Positions 7,429 to 14,340 of a DNA stretch of 64,000 bases are shown piece by piece (position 1 is the stretch's first letter; the number at the start of each line of letters is the position of its first letter). Below the pieces are notes generated by a model that worked only from the letters and a program-made list of their open reading frames with translations, had not been told where the DNA came from and did no database searches. Where the stretch lies: NCBI GenBank assembly GCA_041164425.1, contig JBEAPO010000127.1, positions 52,691-116,690 on the forward strand, written 5' to 3'. The stretch comes from F1-20-MAGs119 sp041164425 (lineage in GTDB: Bacteria > Actinomycetota > Acidimicrobiia > Acidimicrobiales > Ilumatobacteraceae). The translations under genes were made by a program, and so were the position numbers.

Positions 7429-8593
7429 CCTTCGAGTGACCGAGAATCAGCACTGCGGTTGCGCCTGCAAGCAAGGCTGAACCGACCGCCGCGGGCTCGA
7501 CACCGTGGTTGTCGTAGAGACGCGTCGCGACAACCGACACCGCGGCGCGACCGAGGGTGCCCGCCCCGAGCAACAATCCCATACCGCGGCCACGACGACC
7601 GGGCACCAGCATCGTGCCGATCGGCAGGAGGCTGACGATCGCGAATTCGAAGCCAATGATCACGAGCACCAGGCCGATGAGTGCGGGCGCGAGTCGGTCG
7701 CCGAAGCCGGCGATCACCACCGCAGAGGGCACCATGAGCACCGCGCCGAGAGCGACGCTTCGTTGCTTTCCCCACAGGTCGGTGAATCTGGCACTCGACG
7801 TCGACGAGAGAAGTTCCGCCAGGCCGAGCGAGAAGCCCATTGCAGCAAGACCGGCCTCGGAGAATCCGAACGTGTCCTCGAGGAAGGGACCGAACGTTAC
7901 GAAGATGCACTGGATCGCGCCCATGAGTGTGAAGCACGAGGCGATGGCGAGCCAACTGCCGGGCAGCAACACTCCGTGTTCGCCCGTCTGCGGTTCGTCG
8001 TGGTGGTGCGTCACGTCGTCGTCGACTGGCAGCCGATTGCTCACCACCCACGCCAGTGACACCACACCGATGGCACCAACAAGGTAAGCCCAACGCCAGT
8101 TGGTGGCAGCGGTGATGAGACCAAGCGAACTGACACCCACGAGCATTCCGAAGGCCCACGACATCTCCGTGAAACCGACGACGGCGCTTCGCCTGTTCCA
8201 AGGCACGTGATCCGCGATCCATGCACTGAGTGCCACATCGAAGCCGACCTTCGACGCACCCAAGATGATGAGCGCGAGCGTGAACACCGCAAGGTTCGGT
8301 GCTGCACCCGCGAGGATCGCGCCGAGACCGACACCGGCGAGTGAGACCCTCATCGCCTGTCGCCTCGTCATGCCGTCGACGCGCTGGCCGATCAGCGGCG
8401 AGGCGAGACCGGTGAGTTCCGAAACGGTCAGGGCGATTCCCATCTGCGAGATGGACATGTCGAAGCCGCGGGCGATCGTTGCGAGGAACGGTGGTGCAAA
8501 CCTGTACGACGCGTTCGCCGTCGTGCGTGCGACTGTCAACAGGACGACGTGTCTGCGCACGACAGGCGAGAAGGATTCGTCGAATAGCCGCAT
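7406..8593 (-). CDS. major facilitator superfamily transporter
   Basis: This 395-aa integral membrane protein has about 12 hydrophobic segments in two halves separated by a hydrophilic loop (roughly residues 180-195, with a DDDVTHHHDEPQTGEHG His/Asp-rich stretch). The MFS loop 2-3 motif appears as GQRVDGMTRRQAM. The N-terminal half is preceded by a short cytosolic leader (MRLFDESFSPVVRRHVV). No substrate can be named from sequence. It starts 2 nt after the stop of the phosphatase gene, so the two are probably cotranscribed, and it converges on nadE with an overlap of 23 bp. It could be a drug, sugar or metabolite carrier. Confidence 0.8.
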   Translation of the reverse strand: MRLFDESFSPVVRRHVVLLTVARTTANASYRFAPPFLATIARGFDMSISQMGIALTVSELTGLASPLIGQRVDGMTRRQAMRVSLAGVGLGAILAGAAPNLAVFTLALIILGASKVGFDVALSAWIADHVPWNRRSAVVGFTEMSWAFGMLVGVSSLGLITAATNWRWAYLVGAIGVVSLAWVVSNRLPVDDDVTHHHDEPQTGEHGVLLPGSWLAIASCFTLMGAIQCIFVTFGPFLEDTFGFSEAGLAAMGFSLGLAELLSSTSSARFTDLWGKQRSVALGAVLMVPSAVVIAGFGDRLAPALIGLVLVIIGFEFAIVSLLPIGTMLVPGRRGRGMGLLLGAGTLGRAAVSVVATRLYDNHGVEPAAVGSALLAGATAVLILGHSKVIRDTRS

Positions 8594-8595
8594 CG

Positions 8596-9219
8596 TCAGA
8601 GCGTGTTGCTGATCGTTGCGTTTCGCAGGACGTTGACGGACTCTTTCGCCGCCACTGTGCCATCAGCCGTAACGGTGAACCAGCACCCTTCGAGGTTCCG
8701 ATGGCTGCGCTGATCGGGGTGTCCGAGCACGCGACGCATGACACGTATGACGCCGCTGTGCGTGACAAGAAGTCCGGTGGGTGCGGACGACGAACTGCTT
8801 GGTTGCGTGCCGATTGGTTGCGTGGCGAGTGACACCAGCGCGGTGCGGACGCGTTCGAAGACGGACTCATCGGCCTCGTAACCCGCGGGTCGCATGTCGT
8901 TGGCGAGAAAACCGGGGAACTGTTTTTCGATGTCCCGTCGGGTGAGGCCCTGCCACGGTCCGACGTCGACTTCACGAAGACCGGCACGGGCGGGCAGGAG
9001 TGGGATCGACAATTCGTGGGCGATGATGGCAGCCGTGTCGAGCGCACGCGAGAGGTCGCTCGATGCGACCCAGTCGAACCCCTTTAGTTTTCGCGCCGCC
9101 GATTGAGCCTGACGGCGGCCCTCGGGGGTGAGAGGGGAGTCGGCGTGGCCCTGCATTCTGCCCACCGAGTTCCATTCGGACTGGCCGTGGCGCACGAGGA
9201 GGAACCGAGCGACCGTCAC
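8596..9219 (-). CDS. histidine phosphatase family protein (phosphoglycerate mutase-like)
   Basis: This 207-aa member of the histidine phosphatase superfamily has the catalytic LVRHGQSEWN motif at its N-terminus, SDLSRALDTA, the acid residue region LREVDVGPWQGLT, and the second catalytic His in LLVTHSGVIR. These proteins dephosphorylate small molecules or act as phosphomutases; it is not the classical glycolytic PGAM. GTG 9219 is chosen because VARFLLVRHG begins there and a TAACCT -10 box lies 7 nt upstream; the open frame runs 20 codons further without family similarity. It appears to form an operon with the MFS gene. Substrate unknown. Confidence 0.85.
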   Translation of the reverse strand: MTVARFLLVRHGQSEWNSVGRMQGHADSPLTPEGRRQAQSAARKLKGFDWVASSDLSRALDTAAIIAHELSIPLLPARAGLREVDVGPWQGLTRRDIEKQFPGFLANDMRPAGYEADESVFERVRTALVSLATQPIGTQPSSSSSAPTGLLVTHSGVIRVMRRVLGHPDQRSHRNLEGCWFTVTADGTVAAKESVNVLRNATISNTL

Positions 9220-9226
9220 ATCTTTC

Positions 9227-9232
9227 AGGTTA
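9227..9232 (-). promoter_or_regulatory. -10 element of histidine phosphatase gene
   Basis: TAACCT on the minus strand ends 7 nt before GTG 9219. This leaderless arrangement supports that start. Confidence 0.55.
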
Positions 9233-9279
9233 TGCCGAGTGTTCTGGCTCTGCCGTATGTTCACCCGTGAGGCCGGCAA

Positions 9280-9285
9280 TACCCT
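9280..9285 (+). promoter_or_regulatory. -10 element of the moaD-like gene
   Basis: TACCCT ends 8 nt before ATG 9294. No Shine-Dalgarno is visible. Confidence 0.45.
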
Positions 9286-9293
9286 TGAAGTTC

Positions 9294-9533
9294 ATGGCGA
9301 TCCTGCGACTCTTTGCGTCGGCCCGCGAAGCGGCGGGGCGGAGTTCCGACGTCATCGACGCGTCCACCGTCGGCGAATTGCTCGACGAGGCGTGCGGTCG
9401 GTACGGCGACGCTTTCGCCGCCGTTCTCGCTACCTGTCGCGTGTGGTGCAACGGTGACGAGACCGAGCGCGACGCACCGATTGGCCCGACCGACGAGGTC
9501 GCCGTCCTCCCTCCGGTTTCCGGTGGGTTCTAG
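9294..9533 (+). CDS. MoaD/ThiS-family sulfur carrier ending in GGF
   Basis: This 79-aa beta-grasp protein has the family pattern: LRLFASAREAAG near the start, VGELLDEAC, VWCNGDE, DEVAVLPPVSGG at the end. MoaD carries a C-terminal thiocarboxylate for molybdopterin synthesis; related carriers serve thiamine, cysteine or tRNA thiolation. Here the C-terminus is Gly-Gly-Phe, so one residue follows the GG that must be free for adenylation. An in-frame GTG-type extension to 9267 exists, but ATG 9294 starts at the first beta strand and has a -10 box in front. No other moa genes are nearby. The TAG stop is embedded in the putative -10 of the next gene. Confidence 0.85.
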   Translation: MAILRLFASAREAAGRSSDVIDASTVGELLDEACGRYGDAFAAVLATCRVWCNGDETERDAPIGPTDEVAVLPPVSGGF

Positions 9534-9536
9534 AGT
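9531..9536 (+). promoter_or_regulatory. candidate -10 element of rsiG containing the moaD stop codon
   Basis: TAGAGT begins with the TAG stop of the moaD-like gene. Six nt downstream is an in-frame ATC (9543), while the first usual start codon is TTG 9594. Confidence 0.4.
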
Positions 9537-9593
9537 ACGGACATCGCCGCACCAGACGACCCCGCATCCGGCACGGACATCGACCCGTCGTCG

Positions 9594-10055
9594 TTGTCGC
9601 TCGGTGAACTCCGCGCGATGCGTTCGACGTTGCAGGAAGAGGAAGACGTCGTGTCGTTCGTGCGTCGCATCGCACAGGGTCGCCTCGACATCGTGCGGGA
9701 AGAGCGTGCGCGTCGTACTGCTGGATCACACGCAAGCACTGCACCCGCCGAACTGGCCACCGTTTTCGGCCAGCAGCAAGGCGCGGGTTCGGCGAGGCCT
9801 CCGCGCGACACGACAGTGAGCGCCGACCATCCGCGGGTCCTCGAACTCGCCGAGATCTGTGATCGACTCCACTTCGCCGACTTTGCAGACCTCGACGACG
9901 ACGAACTGAGCGCACTCGAAACCGCCTTGTCCGACTTCGAGGGTGGTCGATCAGTCGAACGCAAGGCGCTCTTCGGTCGAATCGACGCGCTCAGTCGCGA
10001 GCTCGTCGAGCGATACAAAAGCGGTGGCGCAACGGTCGACAGCCTCCTCGATTGA
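9594..10055 (+). CDS. rsiG: RsiG-family c-di-GMP-responsive anti-sigma factor
   Basis: RsiG of Streptomyces sequesters the sporulation sigma factor WhiG when loaded with c-di-GMP, using two antiparallel helices that each carry E(X)3S(X)2R(X)3Q(X)3D. This 153-aa protein has an exact first copy: Glu17, Ser21, Arg24, Gln28, Asp32. A second copy has Glu116, Ser120, Arg123, Phe127 (in place of Gln) and Asp131. An Ala/Gly/Pro-rich linker and an acidic helix (about 84-114) lie between. TTG 9594 is the first standard start, but coding-like sequence extends about 17 codons upstream to the -10 box, so the true N-terminus is uncertain. No sigma factor gene is adjacent. Confidence is good on the motif match; the partner sigma is unknown. 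Confidence 0.8.
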   Translation: MSLGELRAMRSTLQEEEDVVSFVRRIAQGRLDIVREERARRTAGSHASTAPAELATVFGQQQGAGSARPPRDTTVSADHPRVLELAEICDRLHFADFADLDDDELSALETALSDFEGGRSVERKALFGRIDALSRELVERYKSGGATVDSLLD

Positions 10056-10131
10056 CGAGTTTCAGAGAGACTCTCGAAATCCCCGATGTTTCGGGTATTT
10101 CGCCCAAGTAGCCATTCAGCCAATTCGTCAC

Positions 10132-10137
10132 TAGACA
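10132..10137 (+). promoter_or_regulatory. candidate -10 element of the XRE regulator
   Basis: TAGACA ends 6 nt before GTG 10144. The last base departs from TANNNT, so support is weaker than for the other sites. Confidence 0.35.
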
Positions 10138-10143
10138 GGCGGT

Positions 10144-10500
10144 GTGGACAAGCGTCTCGTCGACCTCGGCGACTTCATCAGGCAACGCCGTGAGGCCGCC
10201 CAGCAGTCGATCCGTGATCTCTCACGGCTTGCCGGCGTGTCGAATCCTTATCTCTCTCAGATCGAACGCGGTCTGCGCAAACCTTCTGCCGAGATTCTGC
10301 AGCAGATCGCGCGCGCATTGCATGTGTCGGCCGAAACCTTGTACGTCCGCGCCGGCATTCTCGACGGTGACAGTCCGCGCAGTGGTTCATCCGCGCCGTC
10401 GGTAGAAGAGGCGGTGCTCGCCGACCCGCTGCTCTCGGCCGACCAGAAGAATTCGTTGTTGAGCGTCTACCGCACCTATGTGAACCCGGCGGCGAACTGA
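10144..10500 (+). CDS. XRE-family helix-turn-helix regulator
   Basis: This 118-aa protein has a Cro/C1-type HTH at about residues 10-65 (FIRQRREAAQQSIRDLSRLAGVSNPYLSQIERG, then KPSAEILQQIARALHVSAETLY). The short C-terminal part (about 70-118) is a low-complexity serine-rich linker followed by a helix (LLSADQKNSLLSVYRTYV). Proteins of this layout are common in actinobacteria as small DNA-binding regulators. It starts at GTG 10144 with no clear Shine-Dalgarno and ends 1 nt before mshA, so it may be cotranscribed with mycothiol synthesis. Target genes cannot be predicted. Confidence 0.85.
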   Translation: MDKRLVDLGDFIRQRREAAQQSIRDLSRLAGVSNPYLSQIERGLRKPSAEILQQIARALHVSAETLYVRAGILDGDSPRSGSSAPSVEEAVLADPLLSADQKNSLLSVYRTYVNPAAN

Positions 10501-10501
10501 C

Positions 10502-11716
10502 ATGAAGCGCGTCTCGATTCTGTCGATGCATACGTCACCGCTGGCCCAACCGGGCATCGGCGACGGTGGCGGGATGAACGTTTATGTGCGCGAGCTCGTG
10601 TCGGCACTCGCCCACGCCGGCCTCGATTGCACCACGTACACCCGTGCGTGGCGGCCGGGGCTGCCGCAAGTTGTCGGGGTCGAACCGAACCACAGGGTCG
10701 TGCACATCGAGGCGGGTGACTACGACTTGCCCAAGGACGATCTCATGTCAGTCATCGATCCCTTTGCCGACGGTGTGCGCGACCACATTGCTGCCTCGGG
10801 AGGAACCGATGTTCTGCACGGCAACTATTGGTTGTCGGGCATCGCGGGCCACAGGCTGAAGCATGAACTCGACCTGCCCCTGGTAATGACCTTCCACACC
10901 TTCGCCCGCGTGAAGGCCCAGGGTGGTGACCCCGAACCCGTCTCGCGCGAGAACGCCGAGTCGTCGATCATTGGTTGTACCGATGCGATCTGCGTGTCGT
11001 GCACGGAAGAGGAACGTCAGTTCAGGTCGCTCTATGGCGCGCCGCCGGGGTCGATCGAAATCGTCGCACCCGGTGTCGAGCACGCCTTCTTCGCACCCGG
11101 CGAGCGGCGCGGGGCCCGCCATGCCCTCCGCCTAGCGAACGACGAGCCGGTGATGCTGTTCGTCGGCCGCATTCAGCCGCTGAAGGGCCTCGACGTCGCC
11201 GTCGAAACGCTGGCTCGCTTGGCCGACCGTCGCGCGCGTCTCCTGGTCGTAGGTGGCGCGAGCGGCAACGAAGGTGAGTCAGAATTCCTGCGAATCAGCT
11301 CACTCATCGAAGCACATGGCCTCGGTGACCGCGTCGATTTCGTCGAGCCACAGGCGCACCACATTCTCTCCACGTACTACAGGGCAGCAGACGTGGTCAT
11401 TGTCCCGTCGCGCAGCGAGAGTTTCGGCCTCGTCGCCCTCGAGGCTGCGGCCTGCGGCGTGCCCGTCGTTGCCAGCGGTGTCGGCGGCCTCATCACGATC
11501 GTCGACGATGGTGTGACAGGTCACCTCGTTGCCGACCGCAGTCCCGATGTCTTCGCGCACCACGTTGATCGCATTCTCGCCAACCCGATCGAAGCGGCGG
11601 TGATGGGCGCTCGCGCCGCCGAAAAAGCACGTCGCTATACGTGGAACTTTGCCGCCGCGCGACTGCGGCGCGTGTATGCAGATGTGACGTCACGCGACCG
11701 CGTTGTTTGTCGGTAG
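10502..11716 (+). CDS. mshA: D-inositol-3-phosphate glycosyltransferase (mycothiol synthesis)
   Basis: This 404-aa GT4 (GT-B fold) enzyme transfers GlcNAc from UDP-GlcNAc to 1L-myo-inositol-1-phosphate, the first committed step of mycothiol synthesis. The N-terminus shows the MshA signature SMHTSPLAQPG.GDGGGMNVYVREL. Other GT4 features are HGNYWLSG, the acceptor/phosphate region TFHTFARVKA, FVGRIQPLKGLD, and the nucleotide-sugar EX7E motif in SRSESFGLVALEAAACGVPVVAS. The gene order mshA then a YbjN-like gene matches mycobacteria. Mycothiol is restricted to actinobacteria, so this gene is a main support for the taxonomic placement. Confidence 0.93.
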   Translation: MKRVSILSMHTSPLAQPGIGDGGGMNVYVRELVSALAHAGLDCTTYTRAWRPGLPQVVGVEPNHRVVHIEAGDYDLPKDDLMSVIDPFADGVRDHIAASGGTDVLHGNYWLSGIAGHRLKHELDLPLVMTFHTFARVKAQGGDPEPVSRENAESSIIGCTDAICVSCTEEERQFRSLYGAPPGSIEIVAPGVEHAFFAPGERRGARHALRLANDEPVMLFVGRIQPLKGLDVAVETLARLADRRARLLVVGGASGNEGESEFLRISSLIEAHGLGDRVDFVEPQAHHILSTYYRAADVVIVPSRSESFGLVALEAAACGVPVVASGVGGLITIVDDGVTGHLVADRSPDVFAHHVDRILANPIEAAVMGARAAEKARRYTWNFAAARLRRVYADVTSRDRVVCR

Positions 11717-11722
11717 GCGAAC

Positions 11723-12184
11723 ATGAGCGAAATCTGGGCCGATGCCGACCGTGGCATTCTCGCCCGTCAGCTTGATGAGTGGTTGGGCACCTATAAGGAG
11801 AACAACCCGCTCTGTCTCGCCGTCGGCCGTGATCCCGATGACGACATGCATTGGTTCGTGCGTATGAAAGGCGAGGAGAAAGAGTTCACCACGGTGTGGC
11901 TCTCGCTCGGTCAGCGCACATTGCAATACGAGACCTACGTGATGCCGGCACCCGAGGAGAACGCTGCCGAGGTGTACGAGCAGGCCCTGCGTCGCAGCAA
12001 CAAGATCGTCGGTGCCGCATTCGCGATCGGTATCGAGGATGCGCTGTTCCTGCGCGGTGAACTGGTGCTGTCGGGAGTCACCGAACCCGAACTCGACCGT
12101 GTGCTCGGAACGCTGTACGCCACGGTCGAACGGCATTTCCCCGTTCTCATTCGGATCGGCTTCGCCAGCCGTTTCACGGCGTAA
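11723..12184 (+). CDS. YbjN domain-containing protein
   Basis: This 153-aa cytosolic protein belongs to the actinobacterial YbjN family (type III secretion chaperone-like fold). Recognisable parts are an N-terminal ARQLDEWLGTYKENNP segment, a central TVWLSLGQRTLQYETYVMPAPEENAAEVYEQALRR-like run (split here only for description), and a C-terminal LVLSGVTEPELDRVLGTLYATVERHFP helix. Members lie next to mshA in mycobacteria, as here (6 nt after mshA), but their biochemical role is unknown; a protein-stability or stress role has been suggested for YbjN in enterobacteria. The ATG start is unambiguous. Confidence 0.8.
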   Translation: MSEIWADADRGILARQLDEWLGTYKENNPLCLAVGRDPDDDMHWFVRMKGEEKEFTTVWLSLGQRTLQYETYVMPAPEENAAEVYEQALRRSNKIVGAAFAIGIEDALFLRGELVLSGVTEPELDRVLGTLYATVERHFPVLIRIGFASRFTA

Positions 12185-12199
12185 ACGCACGATCGCAAC

Positions 12200-12205
12200 T
12201 AGCCT
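12200..12205 (+). promoter_or_regulatory. -10 element of proC (leaderless type)
   Basis: TAGCCT, the same hexamer as in front of nadE, ends 6 nt before ATG 12212. Confidence 0.55.
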
Positions 12206-12211
12206 GCGCTC

Positions 12212-13003
12212 ATGATCAACGGTGGAATCGCGATCATCGGTGGCGGAAACATGGGTGGTGCCCTGGCGCATGGACTCATCGCCGGCGGCCTCCCGGCCGG
12301 CGATCTCACGATCATCGAAGTCGATGCGAGCAAGCGCGACGCACTTCGTCACCGGTTCCCGGGTTCGAACATCATCAACGAACTTGAGGTGTGCACGAAC
12401 GCGGTCGTCGCCGTGAAGCCTGCTGACGCTGCCGGCGCCACGCGGGCTGCGGTTGGCTGCGGTGCCACGACCGTGTTGTCGATCGCGGCTGGCGTCACTT
12501 TGGCCACACTCGCGTCTGCCGCCGGTCCCGGCGTCGCCGTCATCCGAGCGATGCCGAACACACCGGCACTGGTGGGCGAGGGTGCTGCGGGTTTCGCGCT
12601 CGGCGAGGGCTGCGGTGCCCAAGCCGAGGCATTCGCAGCGGCCGTTCTCGGCAGCGTCGGTCTTGCCGTGCGGGTCGAGGAGTCGCTACTCGACGCGGTG
12701 ACGGGACTCACGGGTTCGGGCCCGGCGTACCTCTTCTATGTGGCGGAAGCATTGATCGCCGCCGGTGTCGCCGAGGGCCTTCCCGCTGACACCGCAGAGG
12801 CGCTCGTACGCCAGCTGTTCCTCGGTGCGGGGACACTCCTTGCGCGGAGTCCGGAGTCGCCTACCCGCCTGCGTGAAAACGTGACCTCGCCCAACGGCAC
12901 AACGGCTGCTGGTCTTGCCGCACTGGCAGCGTCGGGTGGGCGCGAGGCGGTCATTGCGGCAGTGCGCGCGGCCACCGCACGCAGTGTCGAACTCGGTGCG
13001 TGA
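12212..13003 (+). CDS. proC: pyrroline-5-carboxylate reductase
   Basis: This 263-aa enzyme reduces pyrroline-5-carboxylate to proline with NAD(P)H, the last step of proline synthesis. The N-terminus holds the Rossmann motif AIIGGGNMGGALAHGLIAGG. The conserved ProC blocks VRAMPNTPALVGEGAAGF (middle) and DAVTGLTGSGPAYLFYVAEALIAAGVAEGLP and LRENVTSPNGTTAAGL (C-terminal half) are all present. Length is typical. It has its own -10 element and is followed by a long intergenic region with a candidate small RNA. In mycobacteria proC also lies near mshA, so the order is conserved. Confidence 0.95.
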   Translation: MINGGIAIIGGGNMGGALAHGLIAGGLPAGDLTIIEVDASKRDALRHRFPGSNIINELEVCTNAVVAVKPADAAGATRAAVGCGATTVLSIAAGVTLATLASAAGPGVAVIRAMPNTPALVGEGAAGFALGEGCGAQAEAFAAAVLGSVGLAVRVEESLLDAVTGLTGSGPAYLFYVAEALIAAGVAEGLPADTAEALVRQLFLGAGTLLARSPESPTRLRENVTSPNGTTAAGLAALAASGGREAVIAAVRAATARSVELGA

Positions 13004-13026
13004 GGCAGTCTTTGTGACTCCGTATT

Positions 13027-13044
13027 AAGCAGTAAAAACTGCTT
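13027..13044 (+). terminator. weak stem-loop after proC
   Basis: The stem AAGCAGT / ACTGCTT encloses an AAAA loop 24 nt past the proC stop, without a following T run. A second inverted repeat, GTGCAA-CT-TTGCAC, is at 13058-13071. Either could mark the end of proC mRNA. Confidence 0.35.
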
Positions 13045-13132
13045 GCTTCAGCGGATTGTGCAACTTTGCACGAGTACGAAACTTTTTTGTGAAAAAGCGC
13101 CGTGACACTTTTCTCACCCCCCGAAGAGGCCG

Positions 13133-13138
13133 TATGGT
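13133..13138 (+). promoter_or_regulatory. candidate -10 element of the intergenic RNA
   Basis: TATGGT would place a transcription start near 13145. No good -35 box stands at 17 nt, so support is modest. Confidence 0.3.
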
Positions 13139-13144
13139 TTGGTT

Positions 13145-13246
13145 CTGATCACCGGTCGGTTCGCCGATCGGGAGTCGCGCCCGAAAGGGCCGCGCCGAGG
13201 GGTCGGTGTCATCGGGGGGTTGACACCGACCCCTTCGTTCTTTTTT
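13145..13246 (+). ncRNA. candidate structured small RNA (about 100 nt)
   Basis: Three hairpins follow in series: CCGGTCGG-UUCG-CCGATCGG (13152-13171, 8 bp with one G-U pair), GCGCCC-GAAA-GGGC-C-GC (13177-13193, 6 bp with a one-base bulge and a GNRA loop), and a 13-bp terminator hairpin (13199-13233) followed by TTCGTTCTTTTTT. Stable tetraloops and a perfect terminator in a non-coding gap suggest a discrete transcript. The 5' end is a guess. No Rfam family is recognised with confidence. Confidence 0.5.
13199..13246 (+). terminator. strong intrinsic terminator
   Basis: A perfect 13-bp stem (GGGGTCGGTGTCA / TGACACCGACCCC) with a TCGGGGGGT loop is followed by TTCGTTCTTTTTT. It would stop plus-strand transcripts before the SAM hydrolase gene. 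Confidence 0.85.
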
Positions 13247-13319
13247 GGCGAAGTTTTTTTCGCGAGAAATTTTCGTTCGTTCGCATGACACATCGATACA
13301 TGCACGACACACTTGATGT

Positions 13320-14210
13320 GTGAGCACCCGTTTGCCATTCGACCACGTTGCACTGCTCACCGACTACGGCCTCGATGATGAATTCGTCGGTGTCATGAAA
13401 TCGGTCATCGCCGACATTGCGCCACACGTACGTATCACCGACATTGGTCACAATGTTCGTGCGTACGACGTGCGCGCAGGTTCGCTCATGTTGGCACGGG
13501 CGATTCAGTACGTTCCGCGTGGCATCGTGGTAGCGGTGGTCGACCCGGGTGTCTCAACGAAGCGTCGCATGATCGCACTAGAGGTTGCCGGTGGCGAGGG
13601 CATCCTCGTCGGGCCAGACAACGGGCTTCTCGTTCCGGCCGCAGCAATGGTGGGTGGTGTCGAGCGTGCGGTCGTTCTCTCGAACGCCGACCTCCACATC
13701 CCCGCACCCGGTGCCACTTTCGCTGGCCGCGACGTCTTTGCGCCAGTTGCGGCGCACCTCTGCAATGGTGTGGCGTTCGACGAACTCGGCGAACTCGTCG
13801 ACCCCGACATACTCATGCCGGGCCTCGTCGGACTTCCCCAAATCGGAGAAGCCGAGATTCTCGCCGAAGTCACCTGGGTCGATGTGTACGGCAACTGTCA
13901 GTTGAACGTGGGGCCCGATGATGTCATCGCGTTGGCTGGTGCGTCGCAGCGGCTCACCGTCGTCGTCGACGGCACGGATCGCAGCGCGCCACTTGTGCGC
14001 GCATTCGACGACATCCCCGAGGGTGCACTCGGACTCGTCATCGACTCGTACGGAATGTTGGCGTTGTCGAAGCGTCAGGACTCTGCTGCCCGCGACGTGG
14101 GTCTCGCAAGTGGTGACCAGGTGGTGCTGCGCGCGGCTCAATCGGGCGAAACGGGAGCAACGATGCGGGTTTCGCTCGGACGAATCGTCCCCGATGCCCC
14201 GCGCCAGTAG
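13320..14210 (+). CDS. SAM hydroxide adenosyltransferase (DUF62 family)
   Basis: This 296-aa protein is of the SAM-dependent halogenase/hydrolase family. Non-halogenating members split S-adenosylmethionine into adenosine and methionine using water. Features are LLTDYGLDDEFVGVMK at the N-terminus, VVDPGVSTKRR with the Asp and Arg of the D-R-H group, GPDNGLL, and TFAGRDVFAPVAAHL carrying the His. The C-terminal domain begins near residue 180 (VTWVDVYGN). No chlorinase or fluorinase loop is evident. GTG 13320 is used; no Shine-Dalgarno is seen. The upstream DNA is AT-rich. Its TAG stop forms the -10 box of the following small ORF. Confidence 0.88.
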   Translation: MSTRLPFDHVALLTDYGLDDEFVGVMKSVIADIAPHVRITDIGHNVRAYDVRAGSLMLARAIQYVPRGIVVAVVDPGVSTKRRMIALEVAGGEGILVGPDNGLLVPAAAMVGGVERAVVLSNADLHIPAPGATFAGRDVFAPVAAHLCNGVAFDELGELVDPDILMPGLVGLPQIGEAEILAEVTWVDVYGNCQLNVGPDDVIALAGASQRLTVVVDGTDRSAPLVRAFDDIPEGALGLVIDSYGMLALSKRQDSAARDVGLASGDQVVLRAAQSGETGATMRVSLGRIVPDAPRQ

Positions 14211-14213
14211 GTT
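14208..14213 (+). promoter_or_regulatory. -10 element overlapping the SAM hydrolase stop codon
   Basis: TAGGTT includes the TAG stop and ends exactly 6 nt before GTG 14220. Confidence 0.45.
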
Positions 14214-14219
14214 GGAATC

Positions 14220-14303
14220 GTGAGGCCGGCCACCACCCTGACGATCGCGCTCCTGATCGGTGTCATCTTGGTGGCAGGCATCGTTCAGTTGTTGATGCTC
14301 TGA
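14220..14303 (+). CDS. 27-aa hydrophobic peptide
   Basis: From GTG 14220 the frame encodes MRPATTLTIALLIGVILVAG followed by IVQLLML and a TGA stop: a positively charged tip and one membrane span. It sits alone between the SAM hydrolase and acyl-CoA synthetase genes with a well-placed -10 element. It is too short for standard gene finding. It may be a real single-span microprotein; no family is recognised. Confidence 0.45.
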   Translation: MRPATTLTIALLIGVILVAGIVQLLML

Positions 14304-14340
14304 CGAGCCGTGTGATGCTCCGACGAGTCGTGGGGGAAGA

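Larger units (their letters stand above)
13004..13319. other. 316-bp intergenic region with candidate RNA and AT-rich promoter area
   Basis: It holds, in order: two short inverted repeats just after proC, a CCCCCC run (13117-13122), a TATGGT box, three consecutive hairpins ending in a poly-T terminator (13152-13246), and an AT-rich stretch (13247-13290) that probably carries the promoter of the SAM hydrolase gene. No convincing ORF is present. Confidence 0.6.

Noticed and set aside
13116..13246. Assignment of the intergenic RNA to the actinobacterial 6C family
   Set aside because: The plus-strand terminator loop has G6 rather than C6, and I cannot form two C6-loop hairpins on one strand. The minus strand has only one, without a downstream T-tract.
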